A stretch of 53,366 nt of DNA from Streptomyces sp. SID486 (GCF_009865385.1 NZ_WWJT01000005.1:1-53366); one strand, 5' to 3'. Shown: positions 39,852 to 49,334, numbered from the stretch's first letter. The notes: generated by a model from the sequence alone, not told the origin. Made by a program: numbers and translations.

Positions 39852-41975
39852 CTACGCGTCGATGCGCGACCGGTCCAGCGTCGCCGCCGAGCTGGAGATG
39901 AACTCCTTGCGGGGAGCCACGTCGTTACCCATCAGCAGGTCGAAGACCTGTTCGGCGGCCTCCAGGTCGGAGAGGTTGATGCGCCGCAGGGTGCGGTGGC
40001 GCGGGTCCATCGTGGTCTCGGCCAGCTGGTCGGCGTCCATCTCGCCCAGACCCTTGTAGCGCTGGATGGAGTCCTTGTAGCGGACGCCCTTGCTCTGGAA
40101 CTCCATGAGCTTGTCGCGCAGCTCGCGGTCGGAGTACGTGTAGACGTACTTCTCCTGGCCCTTCTTCGGCTGGACCAGCTCGATGCGGTGCAGCGGCGGT
40201 ACGGCGGCGAAGACCCGGCCGGCCTCGACCATGGGCCGCATGTACCGCTGGAACAGCGTGAGCAGCAGGCAGCGGATGTGGGAGCCGTCCACATCGGCGT
40301 CGGTCATCATGATGATCTTGCCATAGCGGGCCTGATCGATGTCGAAGGTGCGGCCCGAGCCCGCTCCTATGACCTGGATGATCGCACCGCACTCGGCGTT
40401 CTTGAGCATGTCGGTCACCGAGGACCGCTGTACGTTGAGGATTTTGCCCCGGATCGGCAGCAGGGCCTGGAACTCGGAGTTCCGCGCCAGCTTGGCCGTT
40501 CCGAGCGCGGAGTCACCCTCGACGATGAACAGCTCGCTGCGGTCGACGTCGTCGCTGCGGCAGTCGGCGAGCTTGGCCGGCAGGGACGAGGACTCCAGGG
40601 CGGTCTTCCGGCGCTGCGCGTCCTTGTGCTGGCGGGCCGCGACCCGGGTGCGCGCGGCGGCGACCACCTTCTCCATGACGACACGGGCCTGAGCCGCCGC
40701 GTCACGCTTGGTGGCCGTCAGGAACGCCTTCAGCTCGCTGGTGACCACGTTGTTCACGATGCGGCGGGCCGCCGAAGTACCGAGGACCTCCTTGGTCTGG
40801 CCCTCGAACTGCGGCTCGGCCAGCCGGACCGTGACGACGGCGGTGAGGCCCTCCAGGGCGTCGTCCTTGACGATGTTGTCCTCGGCCACGCGCAGCATCT
40901 TCTTCGCGCGCAGCACGTCGTTCATCGTCTGGGTGAGGGCCTGCTCGAAGCCGGTGACGTGCGTACCGCCCTTGGGGGTGGCGATGATGTTGACGAACGA
41001 CCTGACCTTGGCGTCGTAGCCGGTGCCCCAGCGCAGGGCGATGTCGACGCCCAGCTCGCGGGTGACCTCGGTCGGCGTCATCTGGCCGTGCTCGTCCAGG
41101 ACCGGGACGGTCTCCTTGAAGGTGCCCTTGCCGGAGAAGCGGAGGACGTCGCAGATCGCCTTGTCGTTCGCCAGGTACTCGCAGAACTCGCTGATGCCTC
41201 CGTCGAAGCGGAAGGACTCCTCACCCTTGCTGCCGCCCTCGCCGAGACCGAACTCGTCGCGGACGACGATGGTCAGGCCGGGCACGAGGAACGCGGTCTG
41301 CCGGGCGCGCTGGTGCAGGTTCTCCAGGGAGAGCCTGGCGTCCTTGAGGAAGATCTGCCGGTCGGCCCAGTAACGCACGCGGGTGCCGACGCGGGACTTG
41401 GGGATCTTCCTGGCCTTGCGCAGGCCGCTCCCGGCCTCGAACTTCGCGTCGGCGCCGCCGCCGGCGAAGGCACCGGGTACACCCCGGCGGAAGCTGATGG
41501 CGTGTGTGTGACCGCCACGGTCCACCTCGACGTCGAGACGCGCCGAGAGCGCGTTGACCACCGAGGCGCCGACACCGTGCAGGCCGCCGGAGGCGGCGTA
41601 GGAGCCGCCGCCGAACTTTCCGCCGGCGTGCAGCTTGGTCATGACGACCTCGACACCGGACAGGCCGGTCTTCGGCTCCACGTCCACGGGGATGCCGCGG
41701 CCGTTGTCGCGCACCTCCACGGAGCCGTCGTCGTGGAGGATCACCTCGATGTGGTCGCAGTAGCCGCCGAGGGCCTCGTCCACGGAGTTGTCGATGATCT
41801 CCCACAGGCAGTGCATGAGGCCGCGGCTGTCGGTCGAGCCGATGTACATGCCGGGGCGTTTGCGCACGGCTTCGAGGCCCTCGAGGACGAGCAGGTGCCG
41901 CGCGGTGTAGTTGGAACCGTCCCGGTCTGCTCCTGCCAGCAGCGCTGTGGACGGCACGGACGTATCGGCGGTCAC
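39852..41975 (-). CDS. parE: DNA topoisomerase IV subunit B (ParE)
   Basis: A 707-residue type IIA topoisomerase B subunit. The GHKL ATPase domain contains IIDNSVDEAL, VRDNGRGIPVD and GGLHGVGASVVNALS. The transducer domain ends near residue 420. The TOPRIM domain has FIVEGDSALG and MMTDADVDGSHI with the metal-binding acids. It lacks the GyrB insert and is topo IV-like in length. The GTG start has GAGGAGC upstream. Its partner parC is separate and on the opposite strand. It drives ATP-dependent strand passage to separate replicated chromosomes. Confidence 0.95.
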   Translation of the reverse strand: MTADTSVPSTALLAGADRDGSNYTARHLLVLEGLEAVRKRPGMYIGSTDSRGLMHCLWEIIDNSVDEALGGYCDHIEVILHDDGSVEVRDNGRGIPVDVEPKTGLSGVEVVMTKLHAGGKFGGGSYAASGGLHGVGASVVNALSARLDVEVDRGGHTHAISFRRGVPGAFAGGGADAKFEAGSGLRKARKIPKSRVGTRVRYWADRQIFLKDARLSLENLHQRARQTAFLVPGLTIVVRDEFGLGEGGSKGEESFRFDGGISEFCEYLANDKAICDVLRFSGKGTFKETVPVLDEHGQMTPTEVTRELGVDIALRWGTGYDAKVRSFVNIIATPKGGTHVTGFEQALTQTMNDVLRAKKMLRVAEDNIVKDDALEGLTAVVTVRLAEPQFEGQTKEVLGTSAARRIVNNVVTSELKAFLTATKRDAAAQARVVMEKVVAAARTRVAARQHKDAQRRKTALESSSLPAKLADCRSDDVDRSELFIVEGDSALGTAKLARNSEFQALLPIRGKILNVQRSSVTDMLKNAECGAIIQVIGAGSGRTFDIDQARYGKIIMMTDADVDGSHIRCLLLTLFQRYMRPMVEAGRVFAAVPPLHRIELVQPKKGQEKYVYTYSDRELRDKLMEFQSKGVRYKDSIQRYKGLGEMDADQLAETTMDPRHRTLRRINLSDLEAAEQVFDLLMGNDVAPRKEFISSSAATLDRSRIDA

Positions 41976-42416
41976 GCGGTTCGCTCCTCGCTGAATTTCA
42001 GGTGGCCCCCTTCTGGGTAAGGGGGCGGCTTCGGTCGCCGCTCAGAGGGTACCGAGCCCTGGTAGGGCCGGTGTAACGCCACCCTCGCGGGGAACTCACA
42101 CTAGTCCAGGCTCGTATACGTGTTCGATCCCTCGATGGAGTGAAGTACATATCACGTTCCCTTCGGGGCATGAACCATTTAGGCTCCGGGCACGTCCTCA
42201 TGAACAACCGGCAACCCAGCCGGGAGGATGAGACAGCAAGACAAGCGCGAACCCGTAAGCGCACAAGACACGCAATACGGCACATTCGCCGCCAACCGGC
42301 AGCAGGCAGCCGCCCCGGAAAGATTTTTTCGAAGAAAAGCCACGAGCGGGAACGTTTTCGGGCTGGTTGGATGTTGACCCTGGTACGACAGCTCGTCGAG
42401 CTAGAGAAGAGGCGAC
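41976..42416. promoter_or_regulatory. Divergent promoter region of parE and the DUF7455 gene
   Basis: This 441-bp gap holds no gene that I can support and is markedly less GC-rich than the average. It contains an AT-rich near-palindrome around TTTTTTCGAAGAAAA (about 42326). A TTGACC box at 42374-42379 lies 38 bp before the DUF7455 GTG; no good -10 follows at 17-18 bp. The length and composition would also allow an unannotated small RNA, but no hairpin with a U tail was found. Confidence 0.4.
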
Positions 42417-42647
42417 GTGACTACTGTTCTGACCCCCGCGAGCCCGCTGACGGCCGCCGATCGCTGCGACCGCTGCGGCGCCCAGGCATACCTGCGCGTG
42501 GTCCTGCTCAGCGGCGGAGAACTGCTCTTCTGCGCCCACCACGGTCGCAAGTTCGAGCCGGAACTCAAGAAGATCGCCGCTGAGATACAGGACGAGACGG
42601 AGCGGCTGACGTCCGTTCCGGACACCGCTTCCGAAGAAGAGCGCTGA
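42417..42647 (+). CDS. DUF7455 family zinc-ribbon-like protein
   Basis: A 76-residue protein. The core, CDRCGAQAYLRVVLLSGGELLFCAHHGRKFEPELKK, has a CxxC and a CxHH spaced by about 20 residues, a probable Cys3His zinc knuckle. An acidic C-terminal helix follows. This small protein is conserved beside hrdB and parE in Streptomyces. No function is known to me. GTG start with AGAGG upstream. Confidence 0.85.
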   Translation: MTTVLTPASPLTAADRCDRCGAQAYLRVVLLSGGELLFCAHHGRKFEPELKKIAAEIQDETERLTSVPDTASEEER

Positions 42648-42746
42648 ATCTCGCACCCACGACGAGCCAGCGCCGGCACAGGCCGGTGAACGGGCGGCCG
42701 CTCCCCTCCCAGGAGCGGCCGCCCGCGTTCATGCCCGCATACGCCC

Positions 42747-43604
42747 TCAGGGGCGCCTGCGGGGCTCAGCGGTGTCCGTGCCCGGCTCCAGTGCCCGTAC
42801 GACCTCGGAGACGCGCGTGTAGACGCCCGGGAGCCCCGGCCGCCCACAGCCGCTCCCCCACGACACGAGACCGATCAGCCGTCCTCCGGCCACCAGAGGG
42901 CCTCCGCTGTCCCCCTGGCAGCCGTCGGGCCCGCCTGCGGCCTCACCGGCGCACAGCATCGTGTCGGCCTGGTAGGTGCCGTCGGGACCGCCGGGGTAGG
43001 CGCGGGCGCACAGATCGTCGGAGAGTACGTGCACGTGTGCGGCGTGCAGCCGGCGCGCGTAGTCCCCTCCGCCGGTCGTGTCGCCCCATCCGGACACCAG
43101 CGCCTCCGTACCCGGGGTGTAGGCCGGGTCTCCCGGGCCCGCCATGGCGACGACCGCACTCTGCGGCAGCGCTCCGGCGAGCGTCAGGACGGCGAAGTCG
43201 CCGGAATTGGCCGCGGCGTCGTACCGGGGGTTGACCCGGACGTCCCGGACGGCGATCTCCTCGCCCCGGGCCGACAGCAGGTCCGTACGGCCGGCGATCA
43301 CTTTGAGGTCAGGCACCTGGCCCGGCGGTGATCCGAGGACCTCCTCGGACAGGCAGTGGGCCGCGGTGAGCACCGTGTCGCGGCCGACGGCCACGGCATC
43401 GCAGAACTGCCCCGCCCGGGTACCCCCGAACCGGTCACGGCTGGCCAGGGCCACGGTCCACGGGGCCTGGGAGACATCGATCGGAAACCCTCCGACCACC
43501 ACGCTGTCGGCGACCGCCGGAACCGGGTTCATCAGGGGTATCGAGGCGACGGTGGCCGCCACGGCCAGCGGCCGGACAAGGGCTCGGGCAACGGAACGAC
43601 GCAT
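42747..43604 (-). CDS. Secreted trypsin-like serine protease (S1)
   Basis: A 285-residue protein with a Tat/Sec-like signal ([24 protein letters not shown], likely cleaved near residue 32) and a chymotrypsin-fold domain. The catalytic triad is H83 (TAAHC), D136 (GDFAVL) and S233 (GDSGGP). D227, six residues before the Ser, gives trypsin specificity for Lys/Arg. Six cysteines could pair. GAGGAG precedes the ATG. It is convergent with DUF7455 and lies just upstream of the 3' end of hrdB on the same strand, with no functional link apparent. Confidence 0.92.
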   Translation of the reverse strand: MRRSVARALVRPLAVAATVASIPLMNPVPAVADSVVVGGFPIDVSQAPWTVALASRDRFGGTRAGQFCDAVAVGRDTVLTAAHCLSEEVLGSPPGQVPDLKVIAGRTDLLSARGEEIAVRDVRVNPRYDAAANSGDFAVLTLAGALPQSAVVAMAGPGDPAYTPGTEALVSGWGDTTGGGDYARRLHAAHVHVLSDDLCARAYPGGPDGTYQADTMLCAGEAAGGPDGCQGDSGGPLVAGGRLIGLVSWGSGCGRPGLPGVYTRVSEVVRALEPGTDTAEPRRRP

Positions 43605-43672
43605 GCATGCTCCTCACTCTGAGGTCTTCCTGGGGGACCAAGAGTGATCCACGACACGCGAGCGCGCAGCAC

Positions 43673-43707
43673 GAAGGCCCGGCTCCCGCGTGGGGATCCG
43701 GGCCTTC
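43673..43707 (-). terminator. hrdB terminator hairpin
   Basis: A perfect 10-bp stem GAAGGCCCGG/CCGGGCCTTC with a 15-nt loop lies 19 bp past the hrdB stop, on the minus-strand exit side. Confidence 0.75.
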
Positions 43708-43725
43708 GGCGTCGTACGACCGCGA

Positions 43726-45267
43726 CTAGTCGAGGTAGTCGCGCAGCACCTGGGAACGCGACGGGTGGCGCAGCTTCGACATGGTCTTGGACTCGATCTG
43801 GCGGATGCGCTCACGCGTCACGCCGTACACCTTGCCGATCTCGTCAAGGGTCTTCGGCTGACCGTCGGTGAGGCCGAAGCGCATGGAGACGACGCCGGCC
43901 TCGCGCTCGGACAGGGTGTCCAGGACGGAGTGCAGCTGCTCCTGCAGGAGCGTAAAGCTCACGGCGTCGGCGGGGACCACGGCCTCGGAGTCCTCGATGA
44001 GGTCACCGAACTCGCTGTCGCCGTCCTCGCCCAGCGGGGTGTGCAGCGAGATGGGCTCGCGGCCGTACTTCTGGACCTCGATGACCTTCTCCGGGGTCAT
44101 GTCGAGTTCCTTGGCCAGCTCCTCCGGGGTGGGCTCGCGGCCCAGGTCCTGGAGCATCTGGCGCTGCACGCGCGCGAGCTTGTTGATGACCTCGACCATG
44201 TGCACCGGGATACGGATGGTGCGGGCCTGGTCGGCCATGGCGCGGGTGATCGCCTGACGGATCCACCAGGTGGCGTAAGTGGAGAACTTGTAGCCCTTGG
44301 TGTAGTCGAACTTCTCGACCGCGCGGATCAGACCGAGGTTGCCCTCCTGGATGAGGTCCAGGAAGAGCATGCCGCGGCCGGTGTAGCGCTTGGCCAGGGA
44401 GACCACCAGACGGAGGTTGGCCTCCAGAAGGTGGTTCTTGGCGCGGCGGCCGTCCTCGGCGATGATCTCCAGCTCGCGCTTGAGCTTCGGGGCGAGCTTG
44501 TCGGCGTTCGCCAGCTTGTCCTCGGCGAACAGGCCCGCCTCGATGCGCTTGGCCAGCTCGACCTCCTGCTCGGCGTTGAGCAGGGGGACCTTGCCGATCT
44601 GCTTCAGGTAGTCCTTGACCGGGTCGGCGGTGGCACCGGCCGCGGCGACCTGCTGCGCGGGCGCGTCGTCCTCGTCCTCGTCGGACAGGACGAAACCGGC
44701 GCTCTCGGCGCCCTCGGGCTCGTCGGCGACCTTGGTGTCCTCGAGCACCTCTTCCTCGAGGAGCTCGGCGTCGTCCTTCTTGGCCGTGGTCTTCTTGGCG
44801 GCCGTCTTCTTCGCGACGGCCTTCTTGGCGACCGTCTTCTTGGCAGTCGCCTTCTTGGCGGCGGCCTTCTTGGCGGGTGCGGCTTCTTCGGCGGAATCGG
44901 CTACGGCCGGGGCGGCGGGCGCCGCGGGGGCGGCCGTGGTGGCGGTGGCCTTCCTGGTGGTCACCGTCTTCGCCGCGACCGTCTTGGTGGCGGTGCGCTT
45001 CACCGGGCTCTTCGCTGCGACGCTCTTGCGGGTGCGCTTGGGCTCTGCGGCACTGACCATCAGCGTCACACCCTCTTCCTCAAGAATCTGGTTGAGGCTG
45101 CGCAGTACGTTCTTCCACTGAGTGGCCGGAATCTGGTCAGCTTCGAAGGCCCGACGCACATCGTCGCCGGCGATCTGCCCCTCAGCCTTTCCCCGCTCAA
45201 TGAGCGCCATGACAGAGACGGACTCGGCGATCTCCGGCGGGAGCGTACGGGATGTGCTGGCCGACAC
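43726..45267 (-). CDS. hrdB: Principal RNA polymerase sigma factor HrdB
   Basis: A 513-residue sigma-70. An N-terminal sigma-1.1-like segment is followed by a long Lys/Ala/Thr-rich linker (about 75-170, repeated AKK-type motifs) typical of actinobacterial primary sigma factors, then acidic residues. Region 2 includes [32 protein letters not shown], region 3 follows, and region 4 ends [27 protein letters not shown]. The GTG at 45267 has GAGAGG upstream and gives the known N-terminus [15 protein letters not shown]; in-frame codons further upstream run through promoter DNA. It is the essential housekeeping sigma factor. Confidence 0.97.
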   Translation of the reverse strand: MSASTSRTLPPEIAESVSVMALIERGKAEGQIAGDDVRRAFEADQIPATQWKNVLRSLNQILEEEGVTLMVSAAEPKRTRKSVAAKSPVKRTATKTVAAKTVTTRKATATTAAPAAPAAPAVADSAEEAAPAKKAAAKKATAKKTVAKKAVAKKTAAKKTTAKKDDAELLEEEVLEDTKVADEPEGAESAGFVLSDEDEDDAPAQQVAAAGATADPVKDYLKQIGKVPLLNAEQEVELAKRIEAGLFAEDKLANADKLAPKLKRELEIIAEDGRRAKNHLLEANLRLVVSLAKRYTGRGMLFLDLIQEGNLGLIRAVEKFDYTKGYKFSTYATWWIRQAITRAMADQARTIRIPVHMVEVINKLARVQRQMLQDLGREPTPEELAKELDMTPEKVIEVQKYGREPISLHTPLGEDGDSEFGDLIEDSEAVVPADAVSFTLLQEQLHSVLDTLSEREAGVVSMRFGLTDGQPKTLDEIGKVYGVTRERIRQIESKTMSKLRHPSRSQVLRDYLD

Positions 45268-45381
45268 GAACAACCTCTCGGAACGTTGGAAAACGGCTTC
45301 CGGCACCGTCCACTGCGGACAGGAGCCGACCACCGGCCTGGGGATGGGCCGACGGCGCGGGCGGGGGCCGGGGAGATGCAC

Positions 45382-45407
45382 AGCGCCTTGCTCGGCGTCC
45401 GTATTCC
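45382..45407 (-). promoter_or_regulatory. Candidate sigma-R-type promoter of hrdB (hrdBp2-like)
   Basis: On the minus strand, GGAAT (45403-45407) is followed after 18 bp by GCT (45382-45384), close to the sigma-R consensus GGAAT-N18-GTT. hrdB is known in Streptomyces to have a thiol-stress promoter of this class. It would give a leader of about 110 nt. A second promoter is likely further upstream around 45440-45470, where GTAACGC and CGATGA are 16 bp apart on the minus strand. Confidence 0.55.
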
Positions 45408-45540
45408 CTCCGCGGCTATCACCTCTTAGGTCATCGCGCTGTCTCCACAAGCGTTACGCCCAATCTGCGTGGCCCGAGTCACACCCCGTAAGCGGTCAAA
45501 AGCGGTCAGACACGCACAGAAGAGATCATCACTGGCTCTT

Positions 45541-45671
45541 GCCCCGGCCGTGCACCCATGGCCGGGGCGGAACGGCGCGCCACCGGACCCCGCCGGGCCC
45601 CGCCGGACTCCAGAAGGTCCGGCAGGGCCCGGCGACGACCGGTGCCCAGGACCGGCGCCGCCACGGGCACC
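45541..45671. terminator. Three consecutive hairpins between the FadR-type gene and hrdB
   Basis: There are three stems in a row. GCCCCGGCC/GGCCGGGGC is at 45541-45568. An 18-bp stem with one mismatch is at 45591-45608 and 45617-45634. GGTGCCC/GGGCACC is at 45641-45671. They lie downstream of the FadR-type gene and upstream of the hrdB promoters and probably shield hrdB from read-through. The rest of 45268-45716 is hrdB promoter and leader. Confidence 0.6.
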
Positions 45672-45716
45672 ACGAGGACGCCGCACACCGGCGACCGCAC
45701 CGCATTCCTCGCGAGG

Positions 45717-46604
45717 TCAGTGCTCGCGAGGGGCGGGCACCACGCGCTCCACCTCGGGGTGGACCGTGAGCAGCTGGCGCATGGCCGTCTCCGCCGCCAT
45801 GCCGTCGCCGGTGCCGAGGGCGTCGACGATCCGCGCGTGCTGCGCGAGGGATGCCTCGTTCGGCCGGTCGCAGCCGGTGACCGGGCCGCCGGAGACCTGA
45901 AGCGCCGCCGAGACGATTCCGGAGAGGTGCTCCAGCATGCGGTTGCCCGCGATCTGGATGAGCAGCGCGTGGAACTCGGTGTCGGCGCGCGAGTAGGTGA
46001 GGGCGTCACCCTGGGCCATGGCGTGGCTCATGATCTCCACCATGTCGCAGAGGCGCTGCTGCACCTCCTCGCGCCCATGGCCGGCGGCGAGGCGGGCGGC
46101 GAGCGGCTCGATCGTCCAGCGCAGCTCACTCAGTTCCCGGCGCTGGTCGTCGCGCTGCGGCCCGAAGGCCCGCCATTCGATGATGTCGGGATCGAGGAGA
46201 TTCCAGTCACTGACGGGACGCACGCGCGTACCGACGTTCGGGCGGGCACTGACCAGGCCCTTGGCCTCCAGGACCCGGAGGGACTCGCGGACGACGGTCC
46301 GGGAGACCTCGAAGCGCTGGCCGATCTCCTCCGGCACCAGCGGGCGGTCCGCGCCCAGGTCTCCGGAGACGATCATCTGTCCCAACTGCTGAACGAGTTG
46401 GCCGTGCAGTCCGCGTCCGCGGCTGCCCGCCGCCCGCCGGCCGACGCGGCCCAGCTCGGGCTCACCGCCGTCCCAGGCAGGCGTACCGACGCGGTCGGCC
46501 ACCGGGGCTTCGGCGTAGGGGTAGCGGTCGAGTTCGCCCGGGCCGGCCAGACCGGAGTCGGTGGAGCGGGCGGCGGTCATCATGGTGTGCGCAAGGGTAC
46601 TCAC
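45717..46604 (-). CDS. FadR/GntR-type transcriptional regulator
   Basis: A 295-residue regulator. A non-conserved N-terminus of about 65 residues is followed by a winged HTH (LVPEEIGQRFEVSRTVVRESLRVLEAKGLVSARPNVGTRV) and an FCD ligand domain with metal-type residues in DTEFHALLIQIAGNRMLEHL and LAQHARIVDAL. GTG 46604 has AAAGGA upstream and is the best start; a more upstream in-frame codon at 46688 has none. FCD proteins sense gluconate, lactate, fatty acyl-CoA or similar acids. No obvious target gene lies beside it. Confidence 0.9.
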   Translation of the reverse strand: MSTLAHTMMTAARSTDSGLAGPGELDRYPYAEAPVADRVGTPAWDGGEPELGRVGRRAAGSRGRGLHGQLVQQLGQMIVSGDLGADRPLVPEEIGQRFEVSRTVVRESLRVLEAKGLVSARPNVGTRVRPVSDWNLLDPDIIEWRAFGPQRDDQRRELSELRWTIEPLAARLAAGHGREEVQQRLCDMVEIMSHAMAQGDALTYSRADTEFHALLIQIAGNRMLEHLSGIVSAALQVSGGPVTGCDRPNEASLAQHARIVDALGTGDGMAAETAMRQLLTVHPEVERVVPAPREH

Positions 46605-46766
46605 GAGTCCTTTGTCGGCGTCGTCTTCAACTCCCTTGAGGTCTTTGGTGAAAAGCACACGAAAGGGTGATCGCTCACACCGTCGCAATTGACGCCTTAT
46701 CGGAAAGAAATGGGCTTTCTCCGGGGAGTTGTGCGCAGAGCAGGACCAGAAGTGTGCGTGTGATTG

Positions 46767-49334
46767 TCATCGCCATCTGGTGCGCAGGACCGTCAGGAGA
46801 TACGCGCAGAGCAGTCCCGTGAGCGACAACGCCAGTGCGCTGCCCACCGGTTGAGTCAGTACACGCGCGACGGCGAGCAGGTACCGCTCCCCTCCGAAGG
46901 GCCACTGCAACAGGAGGACCTCCCGCATCCGCAGGGGGAAGTCGGCCGCCATCCGCACGGCCGGACCCTGCAGTGCCTTGTGCACGACGGGGACGACGAG
47001 AACGGGTACGGCGAGGACGGCCGCCAGTCCGGCCGTCGTGGAGCGGAACACGCCCGCGGCCAGCACGCCGGCCCAGGCGCAGCCGACGACCAGGCCGAAC
47101 CAACTCGCGGTCGCGGCCAGCCAGTCCGCGGGAACTTCCGTCATCGCCCGTCCGTAGACGATGTAGAGCACCTCGGCGTCACAGCCCACCGTGAGGAAGG
47201 CGATCAGCACGGCGGTGCCTCCGGAGACGAGCAGCTTGGCGGTGAGCAGTCCCAGTCGGCGGGGGACGGTGCCGCGGTCCGCGGCCAGGGCAGGGTGGCG
47301 GAACTCGTCCCCGAAGGCCAGCGCGCCGAGCAGCCCCGCCGCGAGCGCCGCCGGCGGCAGCGGCAGCTGGCGGGGCCATGCCGCGAACAGCCGCGCCTGT
47401 GGCGTGTGTCCGATGCGTGCCAGGAGTACGGCCGTGAGCGCGGACACGATCAGCACGGCACCGCAGGTGAGGAAGCCGGTGCCGACACCGGCGGCGCGCC
47501 GGAGTTCGTAGCGGAGCGGTCGCAGAGGGCTGGGAGCGGGGCGGACGCAGATGGGGGGCGGAAGAGGGGAGGAGGAAGCGGCGACGGTGCGGGCACCGTC
47601 GTGACGGGTGGCGTGGCCGGTCCGCGGCTGCCGGACGCCAGGGTTCCTGGCACCGGGGAGCAGGGCGCGGGCGGCGGCGATCGTCGCTGCGGGGGCTCCT
47701 GTACGTCCCGTCCGCGACTCGGTGTGCGACGCCGACCCGCCGGGGCCGGCCCCACGGGCGGGAGGCGAGTCGGCGGACCGGCCGACGACCTCGCCCGCCG
47801 CCGCGTCGGCCGTGCTCCCACCCGGGGCTGTCATGTCGGCCGTGCTCCTGCCGGCGGCCGTCATGTCGGCCCTGCTCTTCCCCGCAGCGGCCCTGTCAGC
47901 CGTGCTCATCCCGGTGGCCGTCCTGTCGGCCCTGCCCTGCCCGGCGGCCGTCATGCCGGCCCTGCTCTCCCCCGCGGCTGTCATGTCGGTCCTGCTCGCC
48001 CCCGCGGCCGTCATGTCGGTCCTGCTCTGCCCGGCGGCCGTCATGAGGTCGTGCGTTGTGTCGTCGGTTGAGGAGGCCGCCGTGGAAGGCAGCGCAGCAC
48101 CGGCCGCGGGATCGGAGGCGACCGCCGTGCGGTGCGGGCCGGCCTGCGGCTCGGAGGAGTGGACATGCTCGGTCCGCGCGCACTCTCCGGCCGGCACCCG
48201 TTCCGGCGCCGGGGTGCCGGACGCCGGGCGTCCTTCGTCGTGGTGCGGGTGCGGGCTGTTTCCAGCCCTTACGGCCGCCGGCTCCGACGGGTCGGCCGGG
48301 GCGCGCTCCGGCTCCCCCCGCCGGGCGTCGGGGGCGGCCGGACGCTCCTGTGCCGCTCTGTGCTCCGGTCGCGCCTGCCGGTCGGCCCGCGGTGCGCCCT
48401 GCTCGGACTGCCAGGGCTCGGAGGCTGATGCCCCGCCGTCGCCGTCGGCTCCGGCGCCCGGACCCATGTCTCCTACCTCGTCGGCGAGTTGGTGGACGAG
48501 GATTCCGTGCCGGTAGGCGATCTCGCCGACGTCGGCGGTCGTGCTGCCGTACACCGAGAGGCGGTTGCCGCCCTCACGCACGACTTCGACGGAGCGGCGG
48601 GCGGTGCGGGCGTCCTTGGTCAGCAGAGCCGCGAGACGTGTGGCGTGCGGGCTGCGGACGGCCACGCGCGGGCGCAGCCGGGTGCGGGCGAACGCCCTGG
48701 CCTCCTGGTCGGCGACGAGCCTGCCGCCGTCGATCGTGACGACCCGGTCGGCGGTGCGTGCGGCCTCCTTGGGGTCGGCCGTGGTGAACAGCACCGTGCC
48801 GCCCTGGTTCGCATGGGCCCGCAACATGCCGTGCAGCCACTGGGCCTCGCGGGCGGAGACGCCGTCCGCGGGTTCGTCCAGAACGAGCGTGTGCGGGTCG
48901 GGCAGCAGGGCGCAGGCGAGGCCGAGTCTGCGGTCCATGCCGCGCGACAGCGTGCCGAGGCGTTCCTCGCGGAGGCTGACGAGACCGACCACTTCGAGGA
49001 CTTCGTCGGCTCGCCGCGCGGGAACTCCCGAAGCAGCGCACAGCATCCGCAGGTGGCCGCGGACCGAACGGGCCGGATGGCCCGGCACGTCACCGAGGAG
49101 CACGCCGACTTCCCGCGACGGATGCGGGATCCGGTGCAGGGGCCGGTCCCTGAAGTAAGTGATGCCGCGCCCGTGTTGGAGCTCAAGCATCAGTCTGAGC
49201 GTTGTCGTCTTGCCCGCGCCGGCGCCTCCGAGGAGCGCGGTGACATGCCCGGCACGCGCTTCGAAGGAGATGTCGTCGACGGCGGGCGGATGCGCCTTGC
49301 GGGGATTGCTGGTCAGTCCGAAGGCCTGGATCAC
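46767..49334 (-). CDS. ABC transporter: fused ATPase, repeat-rich linker and permease
   Basis: An 855-residue fusion. Residues about 10-225 form an ABC ATPase with GGAGAGKTTT (Walker A, second G unusual), LSRGMDRRLGLACALLPDPHTLVLDEPADGV (signature and Walker B) and a GDVPGHP-type Q-loop region. Residues about 225-610 are a hydrophilic, Pro/Ala/Arg/Glu-rich linker containing eight decapeptide repeats (consensus MTAAGxSRAD). The last 240 residues hold about six membrane helices, a permease half. Separate genes encode these parts in most systems. The GTG at 49334 gives VIQAFGLTSNPRK; a TTG three codons earlier is possible. A TATCTT box seven bases before the GTG hints at a leaderless mRNA. Confidence 0.85.
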   Translation of the reverse strand: MIQAFGLTSNPRKAHPPAVDDISFEARAGHVTALLGGAGAGKTTTLRLMLELQHGRGITYFRDRPLHRIPHPSREVGVLLGDVPGHPARSVRGHLRMLCAASGVPARRADEVLEVVGLVSLREERLGTLSRGMDRRLGLACALLPDPHTLVLDEPADGVSAREAQWLHGMLRAHANQGGTVLFTTADPKEAARTADRVVTIDGGRLVADQEARAFARTRLRPRVAVRSPHATRLAALLTKDARTARRSVEVVREGGNRLSVYGSTTADVGEIAYRHGILVHQLADEVGDMGPGAGADGDGGASASEPWQSEQGAPRADRQARPEHRAAQERPAAPDARRGEPERAPADPSEPAAVRAGNSPHPHHDEGRPASGTPAPERVPAGECARTEHVHSSEPQAGPHRTAVASDPAAGAALPSTAASSTDDTTHDLMTAAGQSRTDMTAAGASRTDMTAAGESRAGMTAAGQGRADRTATGMSTADRAAAGKSRADMTAAGRSTADMTAPGGSTADAAAGEVVGRSADSPPARGAGPGGSASHTESRTGRTGAPAATIAAARALLPGARNPGVRQPRTGHATRHDGARTVAASSSPLPPPICVRPAPSPLRPLRYELRRAAGVGTGFLTCGAVLIVSALTAVLLARIGHTPQARLFAAWPRQLPLPPAALAAGLLGALAFGDEFRHPALAADRGTVPRRLGLLTAKLLVSGGTAVLIAFLTVGCDAEVLYIVYGRAMTEVPADWLAATASWFGLVVGCAWAGVLAAGVFRSTTAGLAAVLAVPVLVVPVVHKALQGPAVRMAADFPLRMREVLLLQWPFGGERYLLAVARVLTQPVGSALALSLTGLLCAYLLTVLRTRWR
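47805..48044. repeat. Eight 30-bp tandem repeats coding decapeptides
   Basis: The 30-bp unit (plus strand GCCGTCATGTCGGCCCTGCT... type) is repeated eight times head to tail within the ABC fusion gene. In frame it encodes ten-residue units with consensus MTAAG(x)SRAD. Copies differ by a few bases each; the two most distal are the most diverged. Repeat number may vary between strains. Confidence 0.9.

Noticed and set aside
47805..48044. Regularly spaced repeats resembling a CRISPR array
   Set aside because: Repeats of 30 bp are contiguous with no spacers and keep the reading frame of the ABC fusion gene.
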